The translations under genes were made by a program, and so were the position numbers. The notes under the pieces were generated by a model. That model ran no database searches, had not been told where the DNA came from, and was given only the letters and a program-made list of their open reading frames with translations. From Pseudomonadota bacterium (GTDB lineage: Bacteria > Pseudomonadota > Alphaproteobacteria > Rhizobiales > Rhizobiaceae): DNA of 12,418 nt. Where the stretch lies: the NCBI GenBank assembly GCA_003242525.1, contig QGUU01000027.1, positions 1-12,418 on the forward strand, read 5' to 3'. Every line of letters starts with the position of its first letter. The stretch's first letter is position 1. Below, piece by piece: positions 1-7,168 of the stretch.

Positions 1-1556
1 GTCCCGCACGCAATTGGCTCCCCCTCCTGCATGCCGAGGACCGCGACACCTTCCGCACCACGCTTGACGTCGTCCTGGAGCATCGCCGGGGCCGAGTGGC
101 CCAGAATTTCCGGCTGCGCGGCGCGGACGGCCATTACCACTGGTTCTCGCTGCGCGCGCGGCCGATCATAGGCTCCGACGGCGAAGTAATCCGTTGCGTC
201 GGCACCATGGTCGACGTGACCGAAGAGAAAAAGGCCGAAGAGCGGCTCCTGCACGACGCGGTACATGACAATCTCACCGGCCTGCCCAACCGCGAGCTTT
301 TCATGAACCGGCTGGAGACCATCATCTCCATCGCCCGCACAGAGGAAAAGATACGCCCGACCGTGTTCGTCATCGACATCGACCGCTTCAAGTATGTCAA
401 TGACGGGCTCGGCATTTCGGCCGGAGATACCATACTGCTGACCGTAGCCCGACGCCTGCACCGGCTGCTCAAACCGAAGGACTCGCTGTCGCGCTTCTCC
501 GGCGATCAGTTTGCGCTGATGCTTCTGTCGGAACAGGACCCTGCGCGCATAGCCTCAGTCGCCGAGGCGATCAAACGCGCCATCAGTGCGCCGATCACCT
601 TCGCCAAGCGAGAGATCGTGCTTACCGCCTCGATCGGCCTGATCACCTGGACTACGGACCAGGCCTCCGCGGGCGACCTCGTGAAGGACGCCGAGCTCGC
701 AATGTACCAGGCAAAGCGCTTCGGCGGCGACCGAATAGAGCCGTTCCGGCCGGCCTTCCGCACTGTCGGCACTGACCGCCTCCAATTCGAATCGGATTTG
801 CGCCGCGCCATAGAGAGGCGAGAGTTCACGCTCGCCTATCAGCCGATTGTGCGTCTCGAGGACAACAGCGTCGCCGGCTTCGAGGCGCTGCTGCGCTGGG
901 AACATCCTCGGCGTGGCATGATTCCACCCGCCGACTTCATTCCCGTGGCCGAGAATTGCGGGCTGATCGTGCAACTCGGCCTCTTCGCCATGCAAAAGGC
1001 AGCCGAGGACCTGGCTGCATGGCAAAAACAGATCGGCGACGCGCCTCTGTCCGTTTCGGTCAATCTTTCCAGCCGTCAGTTGATCCGCCGCGACCTCGTG
1101 AGCGACGTGCGTTCGGTGATAACCCGGTCCACCCTGAAGCCACGCTGCCTGCGGCTGGAGCTCACTGAATCTCTGGTCATGGACAATCCGGAACAGACGG
1201 CGCATGTGCTGACGCGCCTCAAACAGCTCGGCATCGGCCTCTCTCTCGACGATTTCGGCACTGGCTACTCTTCCTTGTCCTATCTGACGCGCTTTCCTTT
1301 CGACACGATCAAGATCGACAAGGCCTTCGTGGACGATACGTCACCGAAACGCACGGTGTTGTTGCGCTCCATGATCAACATGGCGCACGAACTCGGCCTG
1401 TCGGTGGTGGCGGAGGGCATCACCGATCCGAGCGACGCACTGGAATTGCGCCAGATGGGCTGCGAATATGTGCAGAGCTTTGCCTTCGGCGCGCCGATGG
1501 CGGGCGATGCGGCGCTGAAACTGCTCAAGGAGCAATATCCGCTGACCGCCGCCTGA
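1..1556 (+). CDS. PAS-GGDEF-EAL cyclic-di-GMP signalling protein, probable phosphodiesterase (5' end outside window)
   Basis: The frame is open from the left edge (first whole codon at base 3), so the start and any sensor or membrane region lie upstream; 517 residues are visible. Residues 1 to about 80 are the end of a PAS/PAC fold (YHWFSLRARP, then VGTMVDVTEEK). A GGDEF domain follows (about 82-250, beginning DNLTGLPNR), with SGDQF at bases 498-512 in place of GGDEF. The last 240 residues are an EAL domain with EALLRW (EAL at 882-890), VNLSSRQL, LELTES, DDFGTGYSS, IDKAF, VVAEG and a final YVQSF glutamine, so the expected metal- and substrate-binding residues are present. I infer that it degrades c-di-GMP, while the GGDEF domain is probably catalytically dead and may only bind GTP. 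A GTG at 96 is in frame but lies inside the PAS domain and is not a real start. Confidence 0.93.
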   Translation, partial: PARNWLPLLHAEDRDTFRTTLDVVLEHRRGRVAQNFRLRGADGHYHWFSLRARPIIGSDGEVIRCVGTMVDVTEEKKAEERLLHDAVHDNLTGLPNRELFMNRLETIISIARTEEKIRPTVFVIDIDRFKYVNDGLGISAGDTILLTVARRLHRLLKPKDSLSRFSGDQFALMLLSEQDPARIASVAEAIKRAISAPITFAKREIVLTASIGLITWTTDQASAGDLVKDAELAMYQAKRFGGDRIEPFRPAFRTVGTDRLQFESDLRRAIERREFTLAYQPIVRLEDNSVAGFEALLRWEHPRRGMIPPADFIPVAENCGLIVQLGLFAMQKAAEDLAAWQKQIGDAPLSVSVNLSSRQLIRRDLVSDVRSVITRSTLKPRCLRLELTESLVMDNPEQTAHVLTRLKQLGIGLSLDDFGTGYSSLSYLTRFPFDTIKIDKAFVDDTSPKRTVLLRSMINMAHELGLSVVAEGITDPSDALELRQMGCEYVQSFAFGAPMAGDAALKLLKEQYPLTAA

Positions 1557-1563
1557 GACAGTC

Positions 1564-1584
1564 CCCGTTGCCTCCCTCAACGGG
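1564..1584. terminator. Small inverted repeat between convergent genes, possible terminator
   Basis: A perfect 7-bp stem (CCCGTTG / CAACGGG) with a 7-base loop lies 7 bases after the stop of the EAL gene and about 60 bases beyond the stop of the convergent yqgE. Neither strand has a T-run after the stem, so it is not a textbook intrinsic terminator. Its place between two convergent genes is the main argument for a transcript-end role. Confidence 0.35.
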
Positions 1585-1645
1585 AGATTCAGGGGTCTGC
1601 ACGCGGCGCTTGGCAGGAAAAGCGGCTGTCTTCAGGGAACGATGG

Positions 1646-2254
1646 TCAGGCGTGCCCGGCAGCCGCGCTCAGATGTGCCGGGTCGATGCCGATTGACGCG
1701 AGGATGCGATCGTATTTGCGTTCGATATCCGTGTCGAACAGAAGTTCTGTCGTCGCCCGACAGGTCAGCCAGCCATTCTGGGCGATCTCGCTTTCAAGCT
1801 GGCCGGCTCCCCAACCCGAATAGCCGAGCGCCATCAGGGCATGTCGCGGCCCACGGCCGGTTGAGATCGCCCGCAGGATGTCGATCGTTGCGGTCAGGCA
1901 GATGTCCTCGGAAACAGGCAGCGAGGACTCTACGCGGTAGTCCCCGGTATGGAGTACGAAGCCACGGCTGCGGTCCACGGGGCCGCCATTGCGTACGACG
2001 AAATCCCGTGCGTAGCTCGGCAGGCGTATGACCTCCTCCTCGTCCATGATGCCAAGCTGGACAAGAAGGTCCGGAAACATCATCTGCTGGGTCTGGTTGA
2101 TGATGAGGCCCATCGCACCCTCTTCGCTATGGGCGCAGATGTAGATCACCGAACGTGCAAATCGTTCATCCCTCATGCCTGGCATGGCAATCAGGAAGTG
2201 GTCGTCCAGGAAGCCATTCCCTCCGGCTTCCTTCTTGTTGCGCAAAAGCTCCAT
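1646..2254 (-). CDS. yqgE: YqgE/AlgH family protein (UPF0301)
   Basis: A 202-residue cytoplasmic protein of the YqgE/AlgH family (DUF179). The family signature is clear: [20 protein letters not shown] near the start, then [49 protein letters not shown] and [19 protein letters not shown]. The biochemical role is not established; the AlgH name comes from an early link to alginate gene expression in Pseudomonas. I chose the ATG at 2254 because it gives the usual length of about 200 residues. The frame extends upstream to 2359, but those 35 extra residues do not look like the family. A purine-rich stretch (GGAAAAGGG) about 13-20 bases upstream is a weak ribosome site. It is convergent with the EAL gene and divergent from the DsbD-like gene. 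Confidence 0.92.
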   Translation of the reverse strand: MELLRNKKEAGGNGFLDDHFLIAMPGMRDERFARSVIYICAHSEEGAMGLIINQTQQMMFPDLLVQLGIMDEEEVIRLPSYARDFVVRNGGPVDRSRGFVLHTGDYRVESSLPVSEDICLTATIDILRAISTGRGPRHALMALGYSGWGAGQLESEIAQNGWLTCRATTELLFDTDIERKYDRILASIGIDPAHLSAAAGHA

Positions 2255-2394
2255 GAACGAAACGTATCCCTTTTCCGGCCCTCTTGAAAGACCTTCGACC
2301 GCCGCCAATGGGTGGTGACAGGTCACGCAAATATGATCCCCGTCCAGGCTGACCGGCAATTGCGTTACGGCGAAGGCAAGGCCAAATCAGCCAC
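2255..2394. promoter_or_regulatory. Divergent intergenic region between yqgE and the DsbD-like gene
   Basis: These 140 bases must contain the start signals for both divergent genes. On the plus strand a TATGAT hexamer (2332-2337) lies about 57 bases before the ATG at 2395 and resembles a -10 element, but no good -35 sits at the right distance. On the minus strand I see no convincing promoter. No operator palindrome or riboswitch fold stands out. Confidence 0.3.
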
Positions 2395-3201
2395 ATGAAG
2401 AATGGCGTTTTCATTTTTGCCGGCCTGGCCCTGGCCGTCTCCACTGTTTCAGCTGCTTTCGCTTCCTCCTCGGAATGGGTGGATAGCCAGGGCGGGCGCG
2501 TGCGGCTGGTCACCACAGGAGAGCCCGACGCCCAGGGACGCCTTCACGGCGCGCTGGAAATTGCCCTGAAACCGGGCTGGAAGACCTATTGGCGTGACCC
2601 GGGCGACAGCGGCGTGCCGCCGCAGCTCGACGTTTCCGGCAGCGACAACATCTCCGATGCGCAACTTCTCTTTCCGGCCCCAAAGCGCCATGACGACGGC
2701 TATGGGCAGTGGGCGGGTTACGACCAGTCCGTCGCGCTGCCGGTCGTTTTCACCATTACCGATCCGGAAGACAAAGTGCTGATTTCCGCGGATGTCTTTC
2801 TGGGTGTCTGCGAGACGATCTGCATTCCCGTACAGGCCAGGCTCACGGTGGACCCCGCTTCCGATCCCACCAACCCTGTGGACGCGGACAATGTGAAAGC
2901 CGCCCTCGCTGCCCTTCCCTCCACGGCCAATGCCGACTTTGGCGTGACACCGCTGCCGGGCGACCACAAGACCCTGCGACTGGAGGCCAGGGTTCCCGGA
3001 GACTCCGCTTCGGCCGATCTCTTCATAGCAGGGGGGAGCGAGTACATGTTCGGTCCCCCCACGCGGGAACAAACAGATGGCAAGCTGGTTTTTACCGTAC
3101 CCATCCGCGAGCGGCCCAAATCAACTCCGCTCGATGGGGGACTGCACTATACGCTGACGAGTACGGCAGGGGCCGTCGCCGGGCTTTTACCTTATCCCTG
3201 A
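2395..3201 (+). CDS. Secreted protein with DsbD N-terminal (DsbD-alpha-like) disulfide domain
   Basis: A 268-residue protein with a Sec signal peptide (basic MKNG, hydrophobic core to about residue 20, likely cleavage after AFA at 23), so it is probably periplasmic. The mature part resembles the immunoglobulin-like N-terminal domain of DsbD/ScsB reductases: the GWKTYWRDPGDSGVPP block (residues 61-76) and the cysteine pair in VFLGVCETICIPV (C139 and C143). In DsbD this domain receives electrons from the membrane domain and passes them to periplasmic disulfide partners. Here there is no transmembrane domain and no C-terminal thioredoxin domain, so it is a stand-alone form that needs a separate membrane reductant. 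The ATG at 2395 is the start that gives an intact signal peptide. The family assignment is solid; the in vivo partner is unknown. Confidence 0.85.
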   Translation: MKNGVFIFAGLALAVSTVSAAFASSSEWVDSQGGRVRLVTTGEPDAQGRLHGALEIALKPGWKTYWRDPGDSGVPPQLDVSGSDNISDAQLLFPAPKRHDDGYGQWAGYDQSVALPVVFTITDPEDKVLISADVFLGVCETICIPVQARLTVDPASDPTNPVDADNVKAALAALPSTANADFGVTPLPGDHKTLRLEARVPGDSASADLFIAGGSEYMFGPPTREQTDGKLVFTVPIRERPKSTPLDGGLHYTLTSTAGAVAGLLPYP

Positions 3202-3297
3202 GGTGGAGAGCGTTCCATTCAGATTCGCCCGAGATTGCCCGCTCGGCCTCGATCGGCTAACTGCCTTTGCGGACTCCTGACAGAAGAGAGACATGCC

Positions 3298-3779
3298 ATG
3301 ACCATTTCAGTCGGCGACAGGCTACCAGAAGCAACCTTCAAGACCATGACTGCCGACGGGCCCAAGGACCTTGCCAGCGCCGAAGTCTTCGCCGGCAAGA
3401 AGGTCGTCCTGTTCGGCGTGCCCGGCGCGTTCACGCCTGGCTGCACCAACAACCATTTGCCCGGTTACCTTGAAAATTATGACGCCATTCGCTCACGCGG
3501 CGTGGACGCCATAGCGGTCGTGGCGGTCAACGACGTTCACGTCATGGGAGCGTGGGCGCGATTTACGGGCGGCGAAGGCAAGATCCTTTATCTCGCGGAC
3601 GGAAATGGCGATTTCGTCCGTGCGCTCGGGCTGGAAACAGACCTTTCCGGGAACGCGAGGGGCAGGCGCTCAAAGCGTTTTCCATGGTGGTGGAAGACGG
3701 CAAGGTGACCGCGCTGAACGTCGAAGCCAAGCCGGGTGTAGACGTTTCCAGCGCAGCACATATTTTGGAGCAGCTTTAA
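3298..3779 (+). pseudogene. Peroxiredoxin (thiol peroxidase, Prx5/type II-like) with a one-base frame break near the C-terminus
   Basis: Residues 1-128 (from ATG 3298, with AGAAGAGAG 8 bases upstream) match small atypical peroxiredoxins that reduce H2O2 and alkyl hydroperoxides: VVLFGVPGAFTPGCTNNHLP carries the peroxidatic cysteine (C49), followed by VAVNDVHVMGAWA and ILYLADGNGDF. After SKRF, encoded up to 3681, this frame runs into PWWWKTAR and stops at 3706-3708, giving 136 residues. The expected ending (SMVVEDGKV to AAHILEQL, stop at 3777-3779) is present one base back, in another frame. Joining the two at the TTTT run (3678-3681) gives a 160-residue product of normal family length. One missing T would explain it, either as a real mutation or as a homopolymer sequencing error. 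The only cysteine is C49, suggesting a 1-Cys mechanism or an external resolving thiol. It follows the DsbD-like gene by 96 bases. Confidence 0.85.
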
Positions 3780-3783
3780 CCGA

Positions 3784-4332
3784 TCAATAGCTTTGCGCGG
3801 AACGCCGCGGCCGCCTCGACGGCTGGGAGGCCTTTGTGGCGGAATCCTCTTTATTTGCGGAAAGCGGCGCCGGCGTTTTCCTTTTGAAAGGGGCCATACC
3901 CTCGCGCGCCAGTTCGTCGGCGCGCTCATTCTCGGGATGGCCGGCGTGGCCCTTTACCCAGTGCCAGTTGACCGTGTGCCGGCGACGCGCCTCGTCCAGC
4001 GCCTGCCATAACTCGACATTCTTCACCGGCTTTCTGTCAGCGGTCTTCCACCCGTTGCGCTTCCAGCCCTCGATCCAGCCGGAAATGCCATCCTTCACGT
4101 AGTTGGAGTCCGTATAGAGATCGACAACAGTCCCCTCCTTGATGGCATTCAGGGCATTGATGGCCGCCATCAGTTCCATGCGGTTGTTGGTCGTGAGGGC
4201 TTCGCCCCCTTTCATCTCCCGAATCGCGCCGTCATTGGGGCCATTGCTGCGCAGCCGCAGAACCACCCCCCAGCCGCCCGGACCGGGATTGCCGGAACAG
4301 GCGCCGTCAGTGAATGCTTCAACCCGCCTCAT
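3784..4332 (-). CDS. rnhA: Ribonuclease HI with a basic C-terminal tail
   Basis: A 182-residue ribonuclease HI, which cuts the RNA strand of RNA-DNA hybrids and helps remove Okazaki primers and R-loops. All catalytic residues are visible: D9 ([16 protein letters not shown]), E53 (NNRMELMA), D75 (LYTDSNYV), H129 ([17 protein letters not shown]) and D139. The family core ends near residue 150. About 30 further residues ([12 protein letters not shown] and on to [10 protein letters not shown]) are rich in Lys, Arg, Ser and Ala and look disordered. The ATG overlaps the thrB stop by four bases (ATGA), indicating translational coupling at the end of the ispH-thrB-rnhA set. The gene ends 4 bases from the stop of the convergent peroxiredoxin gene. 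Confidence 0.96.
   Translation of the reverse strand: MRRVEAFTDGACSGNPGPGGWGVVLRLRSNGPNDGAIREMKGGEALTTNNRMELMAAINALNAIKEGTVVDLYTDSNYVKDGISGWIEGWKRNGWKTADRKPVKNVELWQALDEARRRHTVNWHWVKGHAGHPENERADELAREGMAPFKRKTPAPLSANKEDSATKASQPSRRPRRSAQSY
3859..3886 (+). terminator. Possible intrinsic terminator for the peroxiredoxin transcript, inside the rnhA 3' end
   Basis: About 80 bases after the peroxiredoxin stop, GGAAAGCG pairs with CGTTTTCC around a 7-base loop (8 pairs including one G-T), and TTTTG follows directly. Read on the plus strand this resembles a weak intrinsic terminator lying antisense to the basic tail of rnhA. The stem is modest and the T-run short. Confidence 0.3.
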
Positions 4333-5309
4333 GCCTCCGCCCCGGAAAGCTCCAGGCCATATTCGGTCGGCGATTCAATGCCGCGATGGAAACGCATCCT
4401 GCGCAGATATTCGAGCGGGTCCTTCTTGACCACAAGACTGCCGGCCGGCGTATTCAGCCAGTCATAAAGCCTGGTGAGCATGAAGCGCAGGGCTGCTCCG
4501 CGCGAAAGAATCGGCAGCGCTTCGGCTTCCTTCCGCGACAGCGGCCGAACCGCCGTGTAACCGCCAAGCAGTGCCCGGCCCTTGGTCAGGTTGAAGGAGT
4601 TGTCCTTCTCGAAACACCAGGCGTTGAGGCAGATGGCGACGTCATAGGCGAGCAGGTCATTGCAGGCAAAATAGAAATCGATCAGGCCGGAAAGCTCGCG
4701 GCCAAGAAAGAAGACATTGTCCGGAAACAGATCGGCATGGATGACTCCCGCGGGCAAGTCGGACGGCCAATTTTCCTCCAAAAAGGCAAGATCAGTCTCC
4801 ACCTCGCTCGCAAGCCCTTGCTCCACCTCCTCGGCACGCTCGCGCGCGCGCTCCCAAAGCGGACGCCAGCCTTCGACTGAAAGCGCGTTGCGGCGGGTGA
4901 GAGCGAAATCTTGCCCCGCCAGATGCATGGCAGCCAGCGCCTTACCCACTTCCCGGCAATGATCCACCTTGGGACGGCGCATCCACATGCCCTCCAGAAA
5001 GGTGACAATGGCCGCCGGACGGCCTGCCAGCTTGCCGATTGTGCCGCCGTCACGCCGCCGCACCGGCAGGGGACAGTTAATGCCCCTTTCGGAAAGATGT
5101 CGCATCAAGCCGATGAAAAACGGCAGGTCATCCGGGTTCACCCGCTTTTCGTAGAGGGTCAATATGTATGAGCCGCTCGACGTATGAAGCAGGAAGTTCG
5201 AATTCTCGACACCTTCCGCGATGCCCTTATAGGAAAGCAGGTCGCCGAGCGTATAGTCGCCCAGGAACCCCGCCAGTTCAGTTTCGGAAATGTCGGTGTA
5301 GACGGCCAC
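4329..5309 (-). CDS. thrB: Homoserine kinase (ThrB, aminoglycoside-phosphotransferase fold)
   Basis: A 326-residue cytoplasmic kinase that phosphorylates L-homoserine with ATP to O-phospho-L-homoserine, the penultimate step of threonine synthesis. It belongs to the alphaproteobacterial and pseudomonad ThrB type with an APH/choline-kinase fold, not the GHMP kinase type of enterobacteria. Supporting motifs are [13 protein letters not shown] and YILTLYEKR at the N-terminus, the Brenner catalytic loop HADLFPDN (191-198), the metal-binding [10 protein letters not shown] (209-218), and [12 protein letters not shown], which is typical of ThrB. The start is GTG at 5309, only two bases after the ispH stop, with GGAG upstream inside ispH. 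The stop overlaps the rnhA ATG. Confidence 0.95.
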   Translation of the reverse strand: MAVYTDISETELAGFLGDYTLGDLLSYKGIAEGVENSNFLLHTSSGSYILTLYEKRVNPDDLPFFIGLMRHLSERGINCPLPVRRRDGGTIGKLAGRPAAIVTFLEGMWMRRPKVDHCREVGKALAAMHLAGQDFALTRRNALSVEGWRPLWERARERAEEVEQGLASEVETDLAFLEENWPSDLPAGVIHADLFPDNVFFLGRELSGLIDFYFACNDLLAYDVAICLNAWCFEKDNSFNLTKGRALLGGYTAVRPLSRKEAEALPILSRGAALRFMLTRLYDWLNTPAGSLVVKKDPLEYLRRMRFHRGIESPTEYGLELSGAEA

Positions 5310-5311
5310 GC

Positions 5312-6322
5312 TCAGCGTACTCCGTTGACGAAGGCCATGTCGGCCGGGGTCAATTCCACGTCGCGCAGGGCGCGCATGACCGGAAACTCCTCGGTTTCCG
5401 TCGCAGTCGCTGCCAGATGCAAGGACACATCGTAACGTTCTCGAAAGGCGTCGATGATCTCGTCGACGAGGATCTCAGGCGCCGAGGCGCCGGCGGACAG
5501 GCCCAGCGTGCTGATTTCGCCGATCTCGCCCCAGGGTATCTCGGCGGCGCGCTGGACAAGGAGCGATTTCCTGGCTCCGGCGCGCTCTGCCACCTCGACG
5601 AGCCGACGTGAATTGGACGAGTTGGGCGCCCCGACAACCAGGAAAAGATCTACGCCCGCGGCCGCTTCCTTCACCGCCTCCTGACGATTGGTCGTGGCAT
5701 AACAGATGGATTCGGACGCCGGCGCCTGCAGGGCAGGAAAACGCCGTTGAAGTACCCGGATGACGCCCGCGGTATCTTCCACGGAAAGGGTGGTCTGGGT
5801 TACGAAACCGAGCGCTTCCGGATCTTCCGGGGTGAATGAGGCAGCGTCGCTTTCGGTCTCGATCAGAGTCACCGAGCCTTCCGGCAACTGGCCCATGGTG
5901 CCGATGACCTCCGGATGCCCCGCATGGCCGATAAGCAGCACATGCCGGCCGAGCCGCCTATGGCGCATTGCCTGCTTGTGGACCTTCGAAACCAGCGGGC
6001 AGGTGGCATCCAGATAAAAGAGGTTGCGCGCTTCAGCATCCGCCGGAACTGATTTCGGCACGCCGTGGGCCGAGAAGACCACCGGGCAATGGCGATGGTG
6101 TGCGGGAATTTCGGACAGCTCTTCTACGAAGATCGCGCCAAGATTTTGCAAGCCTTCCACCACGTATCGGTTATGCACGATCTCATGGCGGACATAGACC
6201 GGCGCACCGTATTTCTTCAGCGCCAGCACGACGATCTGGATGGCACGGTCGACCCCGGCGCAAAATCCGCGCGGCTGGCAAAGCCTTATCGTCAAGGGCG
6301 TTTTAGTGGAGGACTTCAACAT
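5312..6322 (-). CDS. ispH: 4-hydroxy-3-methylbut-2-enyl diphosphate reductase (IspH/LytB)
   Basis: A 336-residue iron-sulfur enzyme that performs the last step of the MEP pathway, reducing HMBPP to IPP and DMAPP. The three cluster-binding cysteines are visible in [12 protein letters not shown] (C21), [11 protein letters not shown] (C108) and [10 protein letters not shown] (C207). Substrate-binding residues appear in VRHEIVHN (H50), FSAHGV (H86), [10 protein letters not shown] (H136, E138), TQTTLS and GAPNSSNS. I chose the ATG at 6322, which has AGGA just upstream and lies downstream of a candidate promoter. The frame can be extended to a GTG at 6382, but the extra 20 residues are not family-like and would place the start upstream of that promoter. 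First gene of the coupled ispH-thrB-rnhA set. Confidence 0.96.
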   Translation of the reverse strand: MLKSSTKTPLTIRLCQPRGFCAGVDRAIQIVVLALKKYGAPVYVRHEIVHNRYVVEGLQNLGAIFVEELSEIPAHHRHCPVVFSAHGVPKSVPADAEARNLFYLDATCPLVSKVHKQAMRHRRLGRHVLLIGHAGHPEVIGTMGQLPEGSVTLIETESDAASFTPEDPEALGFVTQTTLSVEDTAGVIRVLQRRFPALQAPASESICYATTNRQEAVKEAAAGVDLFLVVGAPNSSNSRRLVEVAERAGARKSLLVQRAAEIPWGEIGEISTLGLSAGASAPEILVDEIIDAFRERYDVSLHLAATATETEEFPVMRALRDVELTPADMAFVNGVR

Positions 6323-6340
6323 GTTTCCTGGCTCATCAAC

Positions 6341-6380
6341 CGTCCCGACATGGGATGTGTGGTTCGGCCCTGTCAAGGGC
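6341..6380 (-). promoter_or_regulatory. Candidate sigma-70 promoter for ispH-thrB-rnhA
   Basis: Within the 96-base gap between SURF1 and ispH, the minus strand carries a perfect TTGACA (6376-6371; CTTGAC in the rhizobial consensus register), a 17-base spacer, then CCATGT (6353-6348) as a -10 that shares four of six bases with the rhizobial CTATAT. Transcription would start near 6341, leaving a leader of about 20 bases. The -35 sits in the loop of a 14-base inverted repeat (GCCCT-GTCA-AGGGC, 6367-6380). The -10 is mediocre, so this remains a candidate. Confidence 0.45.
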
Positions 6381-6418
6381 ACAGGTGTATGGGAGCACGC
6401 CGCAAGGCGCAGCAGCGG

Positions 6419-7168
6419 CTAATGCTCCTTCTTTCCTCGCCCTATGAGCCATACCAGCAGAACACCGGCCAGCGCCGCTGCGAGCCCATACCAGGTGATT
6501 GCGTATTGCAGATGGCTGTTGGGAAGATCGACAATGGTCACTCCGCCGATGGGAAGGCCGCCGGGATTCGGCGTATCGTCGGCGTCAATAAACAGGTTGA
6601 GCATCGGTACATCGGCCGGAAGCCCGGAACTTGCGGCCATTGCCCGGAGGTCTTTCCAGAAGAAGATGTTCTTGCCCAGTTCATTGTCGGGTACGAAGGA
6701 GGAAGGTTTTTCGGCCGGCGCCTCACGTAGAAGGCCGGTGACAGTGACGCGGCCTTCGACCTGGCCCTCCTTCCTTGTTACCGGATCCTGCCGCCCATCG
6801 GGCACAAATCCACGGTTTATGAACACCCAGCGACCGTCATCCAGGCGAAGCGGCGTATATATATAAAAGCCGGCCTTCCCCTCGTAGGTGGCGAGGAAAT
6901 GACGCTCTCGCGCGTGATCGAACGTGCCTTCCACCCTGACCGGCCGATATTCCTGTCTTGCCAGATCCGGATTTGCATCGAGCGCCGGCAGAAGGTCGAC
7001 CGGAGGCATTGCCATGCGTTCCTGGATCGTGGCGATCAGACCTTCCTTCCAGATCAGACGCTTGACCTGCCAAGTGCCGAGACCGATCAGCACGACGAAA
7101 GCGACGGCCGAAAGCACGAGGACAGGCCACAGCCTCTCCCTTCGCCGCTGGGTCGGCACGGGCGTCAT
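6419..7168 (-). CDS. SURF1 family cytochrome c oxidase assembly protein
   Basis: A 249-residue inner-membrane protein (SURF1/Shy1 family) that assists delivery or insertion of heme a into subunit I of aa3 oxidases. It has the expected topology: a membrane helix near residues 14-32 ending in GLGTWQVKRLIWK, a periplasmic domain with YEGKAGFYIYTPL and VFINRGFVP (118-123), and a second helix near 223-243 after the signature NSHLQYAITWYGLA. Length is normal. The ATG at 7168 overlaps the stop of the DUF983 gene by four bases (ATGA), so the two are probably translationally coupled. It is the last cox-related gene of the operon. Confidence 0.95.
   Translation of the reverse strand: MTPVPTQRRRERLWPVLVLSAVAFVVLIGLGTWQVKRLIWKEGLIATIQERMAMPPVDLLPALDANPDLARQEYRPVRVEGTFDHARERHFLATYEGKAGFYIYTPLRLDDGRWVFINRGFVPDGRQDPVTRKEGQVEGRVTVTGLLREAPAEKPSSFVPDNELGKNIFFWKDLRAMAASSGLPADVPMLNLFIDADDTPNPGGLPIGGVTIVDLPNSHLQYAITWYGLAAALAGVLLVWLIGRGKKEH

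Noticed and set aside
555..1205. A 216-codon minus-strand frame inside the EAL gene.
   Set aside because: It lies wholly antisense to strongly conserved GGDEF and EAL motifs and has no recognisable features.
2255..2359. A 35-residue N-terminal extension of YqgE containing CVTCHH, which resembles a CxxCH heme-binding motif.
   Set aside because: The family starts near the later ATG. There is no signal peptide for cytochrome c maturation, and the stretch occupies the divergent promoter region, so the motif is coincidental.
3670..3684. Programmed -1 frameshifting as the favoured explanation for the peroxiredoxin.
   Set aside because: The site lacks a canonical slippery heptamer, and I saw no clear downstream stimulatory structure. 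A missing base is simpler, so I kept it only as a remote alternative.
6323..6382. A 20-residue N-terminal extension of IspH from a GTG at 6382.
   Set aside because: The extra residues do not resemble IspH, and the extension would cover the candidate promoter. The ATG at 6322 has AGGA upstream.
6853..6868. A TATATATA run that looks like a promoter -10 or an AT-rich repeat.
   Set aside because: It encodes YIYT within the conserved SURF1 periplasmic domain (KAGFYIYTPL), with no matching -35 for a downstream gene.
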